From positions 1 through 23,454 of the forward strand of contig JAGKWW010000045.1 in NCBI GenBank assembly GCA_021151665.1: a DNA stretch of 23,454 bases, in the 5' to 3' direction. Within the stretch, counting starts at the first letter, position 1; each line of letters starts with the position of its first letter. A program made the translations under genes and the position numbers. The notes beneath the pieces are model-generated. The model saw only the letters and a program-made list of their open reading frames with translations. It was not told the origin of the DNA and ran no database searches. Of the stretch, positions 14,262 to 21,685 are shown piece after piece. The DNA comes from Flavobacteriaceae bacterium (GTDB taxonomy: Bacteria > Bacteroidota > Bacteroidia > Flavobacteriales > Flavobacteriaceae).

Positions 14262-15677
14262 CTAAAACTTATTCTCCACTTCAGCGGCTTCCAGCATAAG
14301 GTAGTGCAGATCGATGTTTTTTACAAAAGGCTTTAGCAACTGGCTTCCCGGGCCAAACATCGCGAGCTCAACATAATCTGCGGAGTGGTCCATACTGATC
14401 CATCCTACCGAGGTACGCGCTTTTTGCATTTCGGCGAATGCCTTGTAGGGCAGCTTTTTGTAATTGTACAATCCTTCCTCTTTATGCAGCCCGTCATAGT
14501 AGCTTAAAATGGTTTTTGCCTCTTCATCTGATATGGTGTGCGAATTAGCCTGCTGTATAAGGTCGCGCACTTGGGCTGCTGTAAAATTTGGCTTTATCTC
14601 GTTGAGAATCCACTCATTGGTTTGCGTAAACTTCTGCAGGCTGTCAAAGTTGGTATTGGCATCTTTGCCATAGATCACTCCCGGGTTGGCATTCCCGTGG
14701 TCGGTAGTAATGATTACCAATGTTTCGCCGTCCTTTTCGGCAAAATCGATAGCCACCTTTACGGCTTCATCAAAAGCCACCTGGTCATATAACAGCGCTC
14801 CGATATCATTTGCATGTGCGCCCCAGTCCACCTTTCCGGCCTCTACCTGAAGTACAAACCCGTTCTTATGCCCCTTCATGTGGTCGATCGCTTTTTGAGC
14901 CATTTCGGCCAGGGTCGGAGTGGTGTCGGTTAGCTGCTTGTTGCTACGGCGATCTATCGTATACGGCAGCGCATCATCGGCAAATACGCCAAGTACCGGC
15001 TTATCGTTTCCGGCGGCGAGCATCTCGCTTCTTGTCCGGGCTACTGTCCAGCCTTTGGCGCGGTATTCCGCGTACATATCTTTTTTATCTTTTCGGGCGG
15101 CGGCGCTAAAGTAGTTGTTGCCGCCTCCCATCATAATATCAAAACCCAGACGCAGGTAGTCTTCCGCAATATCCTGCTGGGCATTGCGGCTGTCATTGTT
15201 TACGCAGAAGCCTGCAGGCGTGGCATGGGTAATCGGAACCGTAGTTACGCACCCTGCCATCTTTCCGGCTTTTTTAAATTTTTGCCAGATCGGCATCGGC
15301 TTGTCGCCATTGGGCGCGATATTGAGCACGCCGTTTTTCACGCGTACACCGCCGCCCCAGGAGGAGCTTCCGGCAGAACTGTCCGTTACAATAGAACTTG
15401 CAGAAGCTGTATCCATCAGGGCACGGTTCACCCGTTGATCTTTATAAAGCTGCAGCCAGTTAGAGCCTTTGCCCGTTTTCCGCGAAAGGTAGAGGTCAGC
15501 CATGTTGAGTGTGCCGGTGCTCATACCATCGCTGACGAGGAATATAATATTCTTTGCTTTTTTGTTTTTGCCAATAGCGTTTACCGCCGGTACTGATGCA
15601 TTGCTTTCAAAAGGATTGAGAACGGTAGCGCCCAAAGTAAAAAGCGAGCCGTTCCTGAAAAATCTTCTCCTGTCCAT
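14262..15677 (-). CDS. Alkaline phosphatase, Tat-exported
   Basis: A 471-residue alkaline phosphatase-superfamily phosphomonoesterase, acting in the periplasm or outside. The N-terminus MDRRRFFRNGSLFTLGATVL is a twin-arginine signal. Metal and catalytic positions seen: Asp50 (LVSDGMS), Asp99-Ser100 (VTDSSAG; Ser100 the likely nucleophile), His151/Thr153 (THATPAGF), Glu279 and Asp284/His288 (EAGKVDWGAHAND), Asp326-His327 (TTDHGN) and His431 (MDHSADYVEL). The set matches a two-zinc plus magnesium site. The open frame continues to 15779, but the start at 15677 places the Tat motif at the N-terminus and lies 20 bases after a -7 box. No Pho box was identified. Single-gene unit. Confidence 0.94.
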   Translation of the reverse strand: MDRRRFFRNGSLFTLGATVLNPFESNASVPAVNAIGKNKKAKNIIFLVSDGMSTGTLNMADLYLSRKTGKGSNWLQLYKDQRVNRALMDTASASSIVTDSSAGSSSWGGGVRVKNGVLNIAPNGDKPMPIWQKFKKAGKMAGCVTTVPITHATPAGFCVNNDSRNAQQDIAEDYLRLGFDIMMGGGNNYFSAAARKDKKDMYAEYRAKGWTVARTRSEMLAAGNDKPVLGVFADDALPYTIDRRSNKQLTDTTPTLAEMAQKAIDHMKGHKNGFVLQVEAGKVDWGAHANDIGALLYDQVAFDEAVKVAIDFAEKDGETLVIITTDHGNANPGVIYGKDANTNFDSLQKFTQTNEWILNEIKPNFTAAQVRDLIQQANSHTISDEEAKTILSYYDGLHKEEGLYNYKKLPYKAFAEMQKARTSVGWISMDHSADYVELAMFGPGSQLLKPFVKNIDLHYLMLEAAEVENKF

Positions 15678-15697
15678 GTGGTAACAAATGATTTTGC

Positions 15698-15705
15698 CAA
15701 AGGTA
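15698..15705 (-). promoter_or_regulatory. Probable -7 box of the alkaline phosphatase gene
   Basis: The minus strand reads TACCTTTG (TAnnTTTG), 20 bases before the chosen ATG. No matching TTG was found 19-20 bases upstream. If it is used, the longer frame starting at 15779 could not be fully transcribed from it. Confidence 0.45.
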
Positions 15706-15838
15706 GCAAAGTTGGTGTAAAGCAGGTCGCGGCTGAGGTTATTTAACGGTTGTGGTTTATCCCAAACCCCACCCACCACGTTTCAGTTTGTAATTCGTAG
15801 TTTCTAAGGAATTTATAACCAACGTGCCGCAATTTTCA

Positions 15839-15846
15839 TAAGTTTG
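15839..15846 (+). promoter_or_regulatory. Probable -7 box of the outer-membrane protein gene
   Basis: TAAGTTTG matches TAnnTTTG and ends 14 bases before the ATG at 15861. The upstream element is not convincing. Confidence 0.45.
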
Positions 15847-15860
15847 CAAAAATAACAAAC

Positions 15861-16517
15861 ATGAAAAAATTACAACTTTTAGCAGCGGCGCTATTTGCAA
15901 CCATTGGATTGAGCGCCCAGGAAAAAGGAAATCTAGAGCTCGGTTTTGGCGTGGGCTACAATTATTCTATCGTAAGCGGGATTGATTATTATGACTACAA
16001 TGGTTATAATGGCCCGGACTTCAGTAGCGGCTTCAATCTCGGTTTTTCAGCTGATTATTATTTTAATGATGAGTGGAGCATCAAAGCGAAAGTAATCTAT
16101 GACCGCAAAGGATGGGACAACGATTACATTTCTATTTATGACCCGCTGACGGATACCGACGATCTTTATCTTACCGATTTTAACCTCAATTACATCACGG
16201 TACCCGTTATGGCCAACTGGCATTTTGGGCGCACCAACAACTGGTACCTTGACTTCGGCCCTTACGTAGGATTTCTACTGAATGCCGAAGACACGGTATT
16301 TAATAACGATGTAAAGAACCAGACGGAAGCAACCGATTTCGGGCTTGCCTACGGTATTGGTGTAAAAATACCGCTTAACAACTACCTCAAGTTTTTCATC
16401 GAATATGAAGGACAGGCAGGACTTACCGACGTAATTAAAGACACGCGGAACTACAGCAACCTGGAGACCAACTCCCGCGGCGCATTCAATGTTGGCGTTA
16501 ACTTCCTGCTTAAATAA
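15861..16517 (+). CDS. Outer-membrane beta-barrel protein
   Basis: A 218-residue protein with a Sec signal peptide, MKKLQLLAAALFATIGLSAQ. The mature part alternates hydrophobic and polar residues and is rich in Tyr, Gly, Asn and Asp. It shows repeated beta-hairpin-like segments (LGFGVGYNYSIVSG, FNLGFSADYYF, IKAKVIYDRKGW, TVPVMANWHFG, WYLDFGPYVGFLL, GLAYGIGVKIPL, FFIEYEGQAG). It ends GAFNVGVNFLLK, a typical last beta strand. It fits the PorT-like/outer-membrane beta-barrel families of Bacteroidetes, about eight strands. Function cannot be named. A shared terminator separates it from the convergent S9 peptidase gene. Confidence 0.88.
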   Translation: MKKLQLLAAALFATIGLSAQEKGNLELGFGVGYNYSIVSGIDYYDYNGYNGPDFSSGFNLGFSADYYFNDEWSIKAKVIYDRKGWDNDYISIYDPLTDTDDLYLTDFNLNYITVPVMANWHFGRTNNWYLDFGPYVGFLLNAEDTVFNNDVKNQTEATDFGLAYGIGVKIPLNNYLKFFIEYEGQAGLTDVIKDTRNYSNLETNSRGAFNVGVNFLLK

Positions 16518-16536
16518 TAAGAAAATAATACAAACG

Positions 16537-16564
16537 AAAAGGCCTCCGTAACAGGAGGCCTTTT
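16537..16564. terminator. Bidirectional terminator between convergent genes
   Basis: AAAAGGCCTCC (16537-16547) pairs perfectly with GGAGGCCTTTT (16554-16564) around a 6-base loop. The T/A tails serve both directions: the outer-membrane protein gene (plus) and the S9 peptidase gene (minus), whose stop codon begins next to the stem. Confidence 0.92.
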
Positions 16565-16565
16565 G

Positions 16566-18734
16566 TTATTTCTTAAGGTATGTGTCAAAATAGTCGGCGA
16601 TCTTTTGGTTCAGGTGAATCCTGTCTTTGCCGCGAACGTTATGCTCATGGGTAGGATACAAGAAATAATCAACCTGCTTACCTGCTGCAATGCAAGCCTG
16701 GATAAACTCCATGCTGTGCTGTTGTACCACCACATTATCCTGCGCTCCGTGTATCATCAGCAAGCGCCCTTTTAGCTTTGACGCTTTGCCGGTGGTCGCG
16801 GTGTTTTTATAACCTTCAGGGTTTTCCTGTGGCGTATCCATATAGCGCTCGCCATACATGATCTCGTAGTATTTCCAGTCAACAACCGGGCCGCCTGCAA
16901 CGCCTACCTTAAATACATCAGCATGGTCAAGCATCAATGAAGTTGCCATAAAACCGCCAAAGCTCCAGCCATATACGCCAATCTTGTCGCCATCTACAAA
17001 CGTTTTGCTTTTCAGGTATTCGATACCCTTCATCTGGTCGGCCATTTCATTTACGCCAAGGTTGCGGTGCACCACGTGCTCAAAATCGCGTCCGCGCGCA
17101 TCACTGCCACGGTTATCCAGCGTAAATACCACGTAGCCCTGCTGCGCCATATAATAATCAAACAGTGAAGCGCCGCCCAGCCATTCATTGTTTACCAGCT
17201 GCGCGTGAGGGCCACCATAAATGTAAAGCATTACCGGGTATTTTTTTGAGGCATCAAAATTTGCCGGATAAATGATGCGTCCGTTGAGCGGGGTTTTTCC
17301 ATCGGCCGAAGTAATGGCAACCAGTTCCATTTTTGGCAGTACTGTTTTTCCTTCGTAAGGGTTAGCAGCTTTAAGAAGGTTTGTCGATTTTCCACCTTTA
17401 ATAATACTTACATCATTTGGTGTCGTGAAATTGTTGAAGCTGTCATAAATAATGGTTCCGTCGCTGCTTACACTTGCAGTATGCGTACCGCTGCCCTGAG
17501 TGAGCTGTGTCGTCTTGCCTGATTTAAGCTCCACCTTGTAAAGCTGCCTGTCGAGACCATTATTGGCAGTGCCTGTGTAGAATGCATTTTTAGCTGTTGA
17601 ATCAAAGCCGAGGAAATCGGTAATTACAACATCTTTAAAGCCAAGTTTTTTGATGAGTTTACCGCTTATGTCGTAAAGGTACAGTTGCTCGTAACCGTCT
17701 TTTTCGCTGCGGTATAAGAACTGGCTGTTGTTGCCGGGCACAAACTCGAGGTTATGCAGCGGCTCTACGTAGGTTTCGGCTTTTTCTTCAAACAGTGTGC
17801 GGATAAGGTTTCCTGTAGCCGCATCGTACTGGTTCATCTTCAGGTGGTTTTGCCCACGATTGAGCAGGCCGACAAAAATGCTCTTACCATCTGGTGCCCA
17901 GGTTACGCAGGTCAGGAATTGCTCTTTTGGTTCGCCCGTATTAAGTGTCACTTTGTTTTTGCCGCTTACCGAATATACTACAAGTGTTACTTCTTCACTT
18001 TTTTCTCCGGCCATAGGGTAGCGAATATCTTTCGCTTTTGCAATGCGTTCGCTCCATTGTACCAGCGGAAACTTAGCCACCATGGTTTCATCTTTACGAT
18101 AGTATAGCAGCTTATCGCCAGACGGGCTCCACCACATACCCCGGCTGATGCCGAATTCCTGGCGGTGAACGTAGTCGCTACCGTTTACAATGCCGGCATC
18201 GGTGTCGGTTGTAACCGCAGTCACATTTCCGCCGGAAGTGATCATGATGTTATTATCTTTTGTCCAGGCCACCATCTGGCCGTTTGGCGAAGCAAATTGC
18301 TGCCCCGCTTCCGGCGATATAGCTACCGCATTTTTAAGTTGCTTTGTGTCGACGTCAAATCCTACGAGGTAGGTATTGTTCTCGGCAGGAATAGTGAGGG
18401 AGAGTGTAGACTTGTCTTTCCACTCATAATTGTACGGAAACATCCGCAGGTTAAAGCTTTCAGCCGGAAACTTTGCTTTAAGCGCTGCTGTCAGCTGATC
18501 TTTGGTAGCCAGCTCTTTCTCCGCCCATTGCCCCTCATCACTGCGCATCATCAGTTTAGCATACGTAGGGTCAAGGTAGGTAATCGTTTTGGTATCAGGC
18601 CTCCAGTGCGGCGATACATAGCCCGATGGGGCAAATGCCTGGTACTGCCCGAAGGTAGCCTCCTGTATGGTTAGGTTTTTTTGTGCTGTAGCGGCCATCC
18701 CCGAAAGCAGGAAGAGCCATAATATTTTCTTCAT
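16566..18734 (-). CDS. S9 family prolyl peptidase (dipeptidyl peptidase IV-like)
   Basis: A 722-residue secreted serine peptidase with Sec signal MKKILWLFLLSGMAATAQ. The first two thirds form a DPP IV-type beta-propeller: repeated blade motifs such as WSPSGDKLLYYRKDE, VTWAPDGKSIFVG and FLYRSEKDGYEQLYLYD. The double-Glu/Arg-type region has YVHRQEFGISRGMWWSP, corresponding to the substrate-anchoring part of the family. The C-terminal hydrolase domain has YGWSFGGFM (Ser591), HGAQDNVV (Asp666) and THEHNVRG (His698), preceded by the family oxyanion motif YGGPHAQ. It probably removes X-Pro dipeptides from peptides in the periplasm. It has its own promoter (18751-18782). Confidence 0.95.
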   Translation of the reverse strand: MKKILWLFLLSGMAATAQKNLTIQEATFGQYQAFAPSGYVSPHWRPDTKTITYLDPTYAKLMMRSDEGQWAEKELATKDQLTAALKAKFPAESFNLRMFPYNYEWKDKSTLSLTIPAENNTYLVGFDVDTKQLKNAVAISPEAGQQFASPNGQMVAWTKDNNIMITSGGNVTAVTTDTDAGIVNGSDYVHRQEFGISRGMWWSPSGDKLLYYRKDETMVAKFPLVQWSERIAKAKDIRYPMAGEKSEEVTLVVYSVSGKNKVTLNTGEPKEQFLTCVTWAPDGKSIFVGLLNRGQNHLKMNQYDAATGNLIRTLFEEKAETYVEPLHNLEFVPGNNSQFLYRSEKDGYEQLYLYDISGKLIKKLGFKDVVITDFLGFDSTAKNAFYTGTANNGLDRQLYKVELKSGKTTQLTQGSGTHTASVSSDGTIIYDSFNNFTTPNDVSIIKGGKSTNLLKAANPYEGKTVLPKMELVAITSADGKTPLNGRIIYPANFDASKKYPVMLYIYGGPHAQLVNNEWLGGASLFDYYMAQQGYVVFTLDNRGSDARGRDFEHVVHRNLGVNEMADQMKGIEYLKSKTFVDGDKIGVYGWSFGGFMATSLMLDHADVFKVGVAGGPVVDWKYYEIMYGERYMDTPQENPEGYKNTATTGKASKLKGRLLMIHGAQDNVVVQQHSMEFIQACIAAGKQVDYFLYPTHEHNVRGKDRIHLNQKIADYFDTYLKK

Positions 18735-18750
18735 GTACGTTTGTTTTTTG

Positions 18751-18782
18751 CGAAGTTAATCATTAGCCCATTAGTAGCCAAA
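18751..18782 (-). promoter_or_regulatory. Promoter of the S9 peptidase gene
   Basis: On the minus strand TTTG (complement of 18779-18782) is followed after 20 bases by TAACTTCG (complement of 18751-18758), one mismatch from TAnnTTTG. The start codon is 17 bases further. Confidence 0.6.
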
Positions 18783-18800
18783 GGCAGGAAATGTTACAAT

Positions 18801-18824
18801 TTAGGACTGCCTAAGTTTCAGTCC
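18801..18824. other. Overlapping alternative hairpins
   Basis: TTAGG-ACTG-CCTAA (18801-18814) and GGACTG-N9-CAGTCC (18804-18824) cannot form together because they share GG and the bases after it. The site lies about 62 bases past the end of the 4TM gene and just upstream of the S9 promoter. There is no T-run, so it is not a typical terminator; it may be chance. Confidence 0.35.
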
Positions 18825-18885
18825 CGCTCAATCTAAATGCAGCGTGGCGAAAGCCCATAGAAGCTTAACCAATAATGCTATTCGC

Positions 18886-19233
18886 TCATGATGCGGCCGA
18901 TCGGGCCAGGTAATAAAGTACAAGCAGATATAGCAAGAATAGTATACCGGAAAATACAATGAATGCCTGTTGCCCGATTTCGGCGAAGGAAAACAGTGAC
19001 AGGGTTATAACAGCTACAATAAAGAATACGAAGGCAGTGGCACGCATATTCATATTTTTCCTGTAATTAGACAAGCTTACGCCGAGCGCGGGAATCAGGG
19101 TCGCCGCACTAAACACAAAACTTCCGCCGGCCAAAATGATCTTATGACTGGTGCTGCCAAAGCTATAAAAACCATAGGCTATGATAAGACTGATGCCAAC
19201 GGCTATGACGGAAGTTACAGGATTTAATTTCAT
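18886..19233 (-). CDS. Four-helix membrane protein of unknown function
   Basis: A 115-residue inner-membrane protein with four hydrophobic segments (about 6-24, 31-52, 65-84 and 88-110). The short loops are partly basic (NYRKNMNMR). I do not recognise a named family. It is the third gene of a three-gene operon, starting 6 bases after the SPFH gene stop. Its position recalls YdjH, a membrane partner in the Bacillus ydjGHI genes, but I see no sequence evidence beyond size, hydrophobicity and context. It ends in ARSAAS with no further domain. Confidence 0.75.
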   Translation of the reverse strand: MKLNPVTSVIAVGISLIIAYGFYSFGSTSHKIILAGGSFVFSAATLIPALGVSLSNYRKNMNMRATAFVFFIVAVITLSLFSFAEIGQQAFIVFSGILFLLYLLVLYYLARSAAS

Positions 19234-19239
19234 TATTGA

Positions 19240-20511
19240 TTATTTGGAGGCTGGCGGCGGTGGCGGTGGCATCTCAGAAAATAAAGCAGCAAAAGCACTA
19301 ACAGTTTCTGCTGTTTCCCACCCTGCCATTCCTGCCTTCCATACGTAATGGTGTTTTGTAAAAGCGCCGCTTTTGGCGAAGTCTTTAAGCTGCGGGATAG
19401 TGTAAGGCCCCGACTGTTGGCCATTTATCGCGATATGATAAGATTCTCCCGGCGGGGGTGGGGGCGTATTGGTTATATTGCCCATCATTCCGCCGATATT
19501 GCTTCCCATAGTGCCTCCAATTGCCATACCGGCCATCATACCTGCGGGACTGAAGCCACCGCCGGACATATTGCCCATTTCGCCAAGGTTGCCTGCAGCA
19601 GTTTTCAGTATATCGGCCTGGAGATCGAGTTGATGAACGGCGAAGTTCCGAGCTTCCACTCCCATTTCCAGCTCCTTCCTGTTGATGCGTGCCATTTCCT
19701 CAAGGTTAGTGATCTCTATACCGGTACGGGCATCGATATAACGGCTTTGCTGATCCGCTGTGGTACGGCGAAACTGAATGTAGTTCGGGTCGTTTTTATC
19801 CATCTCGATCGCCGAAATATCAAGGCGTTTCAGGTTAACGCCAAAATCCTGTTGAAGTTCGGAACCCAGTTTGTTTATCACATAGCTATTGATATCATCA
19901 AGGCGCCTCTCCATTTGTAATAAGGGGAGCCCGGTGTCTATAGGCAGTGATAATATAACCGACTTTATTTTGCGTGTAAAGAGGTCTTTTATACGCATTT
20001 CAAGATCGGATAGTTCAAAATTGATAAGCCTGTAAAGCTTGATAAAATTTGGTATGTCGGTTACATTAAGGGTCATTGTACCCCTGACAGCGCAAGGAAC
20101 CCCAAGGTCTGGAAAACGCGCATCAAACACATCAAAATAAGGTATCCCGAACTTAATTTGCAGGTTCTGCTGAAGGTTTACGAAATAGATCTCTGCCATA
20201 AATGGCGAATCGCCTCCAAAGGCTGCACCTACAATACTTGCGAGTACGGGGAAGTTGGCCGTTTTTATACCTTCGTCTGCTGGTCCGGTAATGATGTCAA
20301 CCATTGAGCCGTCGTCTTTCTTATAGAAGAACACAGCCGCCTCACCCGGCTTTACCCTGATCCGGCTGCCGTAACGTATGGCATTCTCTTTCTTTGTTTG
20401 GTCATGGCCTTCGCCCGGAGACCATTTTTTTACGAGGTAGTCCTGTTCATCACAGCGGATAATATCCATAAAACCACCCTCATTCCCTCTGAAAAAATTT
20501 ATGATACTCAT
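19240..20511 (-). CDS. SPFH-domain protein with C-terminal GYF_2 (DUF4339) domain
   Basis: A 423-residue protein of the YdjI/'virion core protein'-like SPFH group. The SPFH region runs over about residues 20-300, with VKPGEAAVFFYKKDDG (53-68) near the start, VRGTMTLNVTDIPNFIKLY (142-160), the helix KDLFTRKIKSVI and the end-of-domain FGVNLKRLDISAIEMD (223-238). A helix rich in Glu/Arg/Ala follows, then a Gly/Met-rich segment (311-344), a Pro run (350-354) and a GYF_2 domain (357-405: SYHIAINGQQSGPYTIPQL, VWKAGMAGWETAE). It ends in another Pro run. Many Gly/Met-rich stretches in this family follow the SPFH part. It overlaps the upstream gene by ATGA, so the two are coupled. Likely oligomerises at the membrane. 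Confidence 0.88.
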   Translation of the reverse strand: MSIINFFRGNEGGFMDIIRCDEQDYLVKKWSPGEGHDQTKKENAIRYGSRIRVKPGEAAVFFYKKDDGSMVDIITGPADEGIKTANFPVLASIVGAAFGGDSPFMAEIYFVNLQQNLQIKFGIPYFDVFDARFPDLGVPCAVRGTMTLNVTDIPNFIKLYRLINFELSDLEMRIKDLFTRKIKSVILSLPIDTGLPLLQMERRLDDINSYVINKLGSELQQDFGVNLKRLDISAIEMDKNDPNYIQFRRTTADQQSRYIDARTGIEITNLEEMARINRKELEMGVEARNFAVHQLDLQADILKTAAGNLGEMGNMSGGGFSPAGMMAGMAIGGTMGSNIGGMMGNITNTPPPPPGESYHIAINGQQSGPYTIPQLKDFAKSGAFTKHHYVWKAGMAGWETAETVSAFAALFSEMPPPPPPASK

Positions 20512-21560
20512 CGTTTTTTGTCTAGTTTTTCTGCTAATTCAATCTGGCTTTCAAGTGATGACTGGTGTAAGTAACTTGCCAGCTTAGCGCGTTCGCGGGC
20601 CTTTCGAAACTCTTTGTTTTCGATAAGCTCCTTTACTTCCTTATCTATAATTTCATCAATCTTAGTATCCCGTGAAAAGGAGTTCTCAAGATTTACAATC
20701 CTTAAGGCGGCGTCATAATCTTTTGCTTCATTAAGAAGGCTATCCATTTCCAGTTCTTTAATAGAATATTCAAAGTCACTTCGTTTACTTTCCCGCTCTA
20801 CACCAGGAAGAAATGCTCTCGCTTTGCCTATGTTTTTTTCTTTGATGTATTTTTCTACCATGTCTGAAGGCGTTGGCTTTCTGTCCGGGAATTTCGGCCA
20901 GAATTTTATCGCCAGCACCATTGCAGACACCGTAATGGCAAGCCAGATCAATCCCCATATCAACGCGCTTCTTCTGCGTTCCCTAACTATGCTGTCTTTT
21001 TTTACCTTATAGGCCGCAATCTTTTTCATAATTTCAGCGTCACGCTGATAGGGCAGTATGCTAAAATTGGCGCGTGAATCAAAGTCTTCCAGCAGGTCGT
21101 TAAAATCATCGCCCTCTTCTACAAACAGGGGTTCTCCTTTAATTACTTTATAAACAATGTACAGGCCGCCGGTAATTAAGATCTTGAACAGGTCGTTAAA
21201 AATGTATTTACCTTTAGATTCCCCAAAGTTTGACAAATGCCTCAATGTCTTTTCGATATCCTGGAATATATCGGTTATGGGCATAATGTCTTCGCTATCC
21301 AGATCCACTATATAATTACACGCTTCGCACACGTTAGAATATCCGGTAAGTATCTCTCCGCAACTCGGACATTTTCTTACCGGGTTATCATCTTCGCGAT
21401 CGTTGTTGATACTGCCGAGCTTCCCTTCCAGTATCATTTCCAGTTCATCGATATCAAAACCTTGCATTAATGCTCTTTTTATAAGCACTTTTTTTTCTTT
21501 TGCAGTGATAACGCCGTCATTGATGGCATATTCGACTAATTGTTCCAGCTCTTTGTTCAT
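20508..21560 (-). CDS. Membrane protein with N-terminal TerB-like helices and zinc ribbon
   Basis: A 350-residue protein, first gene of the operon. Residues 1-48 (LEQLVEYAINDGVITAKEKKVLIKRA) resemble the TerB/short helical 'SHOCT-like' stress modules. A four-Cys zinc ribbon follows: Cys64, Cys67, Cys78 and Cys81 (CPSCGEIL...CEACNY). The hydrophobic helix at 199-221 (ALIWGLIWLAITVSAMVLAIKF) anchors the protein; a second weaker hydrophobic stretch lies near 124-139. The last 125 residues are charged helices of TPR-like character (EKNIGKARAFLPG...KEFRKARERAKLASYL). In architecture it resembles YdjG of Bacillus, a zinc-ribbon membrane protein. No named family is certain. A consensus promoter lies upstream. 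Confidence 0.8.
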   Translation of the reverse strand: MNKELEQLVEYAINDGVITAKEKKVLIKRALMQGFDIDELEMILEGKLGSINNDREDDNPVRKCPSCGEILTGYSNVCEACNYIVDLDSEDIMPITDIFQDIEKTLRHLSNFGESKGKYIFNDLFKILITGGLYIVYKVIKGEPLFVEEGDDFNDLLEDFDSRANFSILPYQRDAEIMKKIAAYKVKKDSIVRERRRSALIWGLIWLAITVSAMVLAIKFWPKFPDRKPTPSDMVEKYIKEKNIGKARAFLPGVERESKRSDFEYSIKELEMDSLLNEAKDYDAALRIVNLENSFSRDTKIDEIIDKEVKELIENKEFRKARERAKLASYLHQSSLESQIELAEKLDKKR

Positions 21561-21579
21561 TATTATTTTATATGGTTTT

Positions 21580-21610
21580 CAAATATACACATTGCGGATA
21601 CATATGCAAA
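21580..21610 (-). promoter_or_regulatory. Promoter of the zinc-ribbon/SPFH/4TM operon
   Basis: On the minus strand TTTG (complement of 21607-21610), 19 bases, then TATATTTG (complement of 21580-21587): an exact Bacteroidetes consensus promoter. The -7 box ends 19 bases before the ATG. Confidence 0.8.
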
Positions 21611-21658
21611 TGGGCGAGGGCTAAATCTAAAAAATTATGAAACACCCGCCATTATCCT

Positions 21659-21666
21659 TATTTTTG
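21659..21666 (+). promoter_or_regulatory. Probable -7 box of pyrD
   Basis: TATTTTTG matches TAnnTTTG and ends 19 bases before the ATG at 21686. The upstream element is not evident. Confidence 0.45.
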
Positions 21667-21685
21667 CCCAAACAACACAACAACT

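Noticed and set aside
15678..15779. N-terminal extension of 34 codons on alkaline phosphatase
   Set aside because: The twin-arginine signal begins at the Met encoded at 15675-15677, a -7 box lies within the extension, and the extension would bury the export signal.
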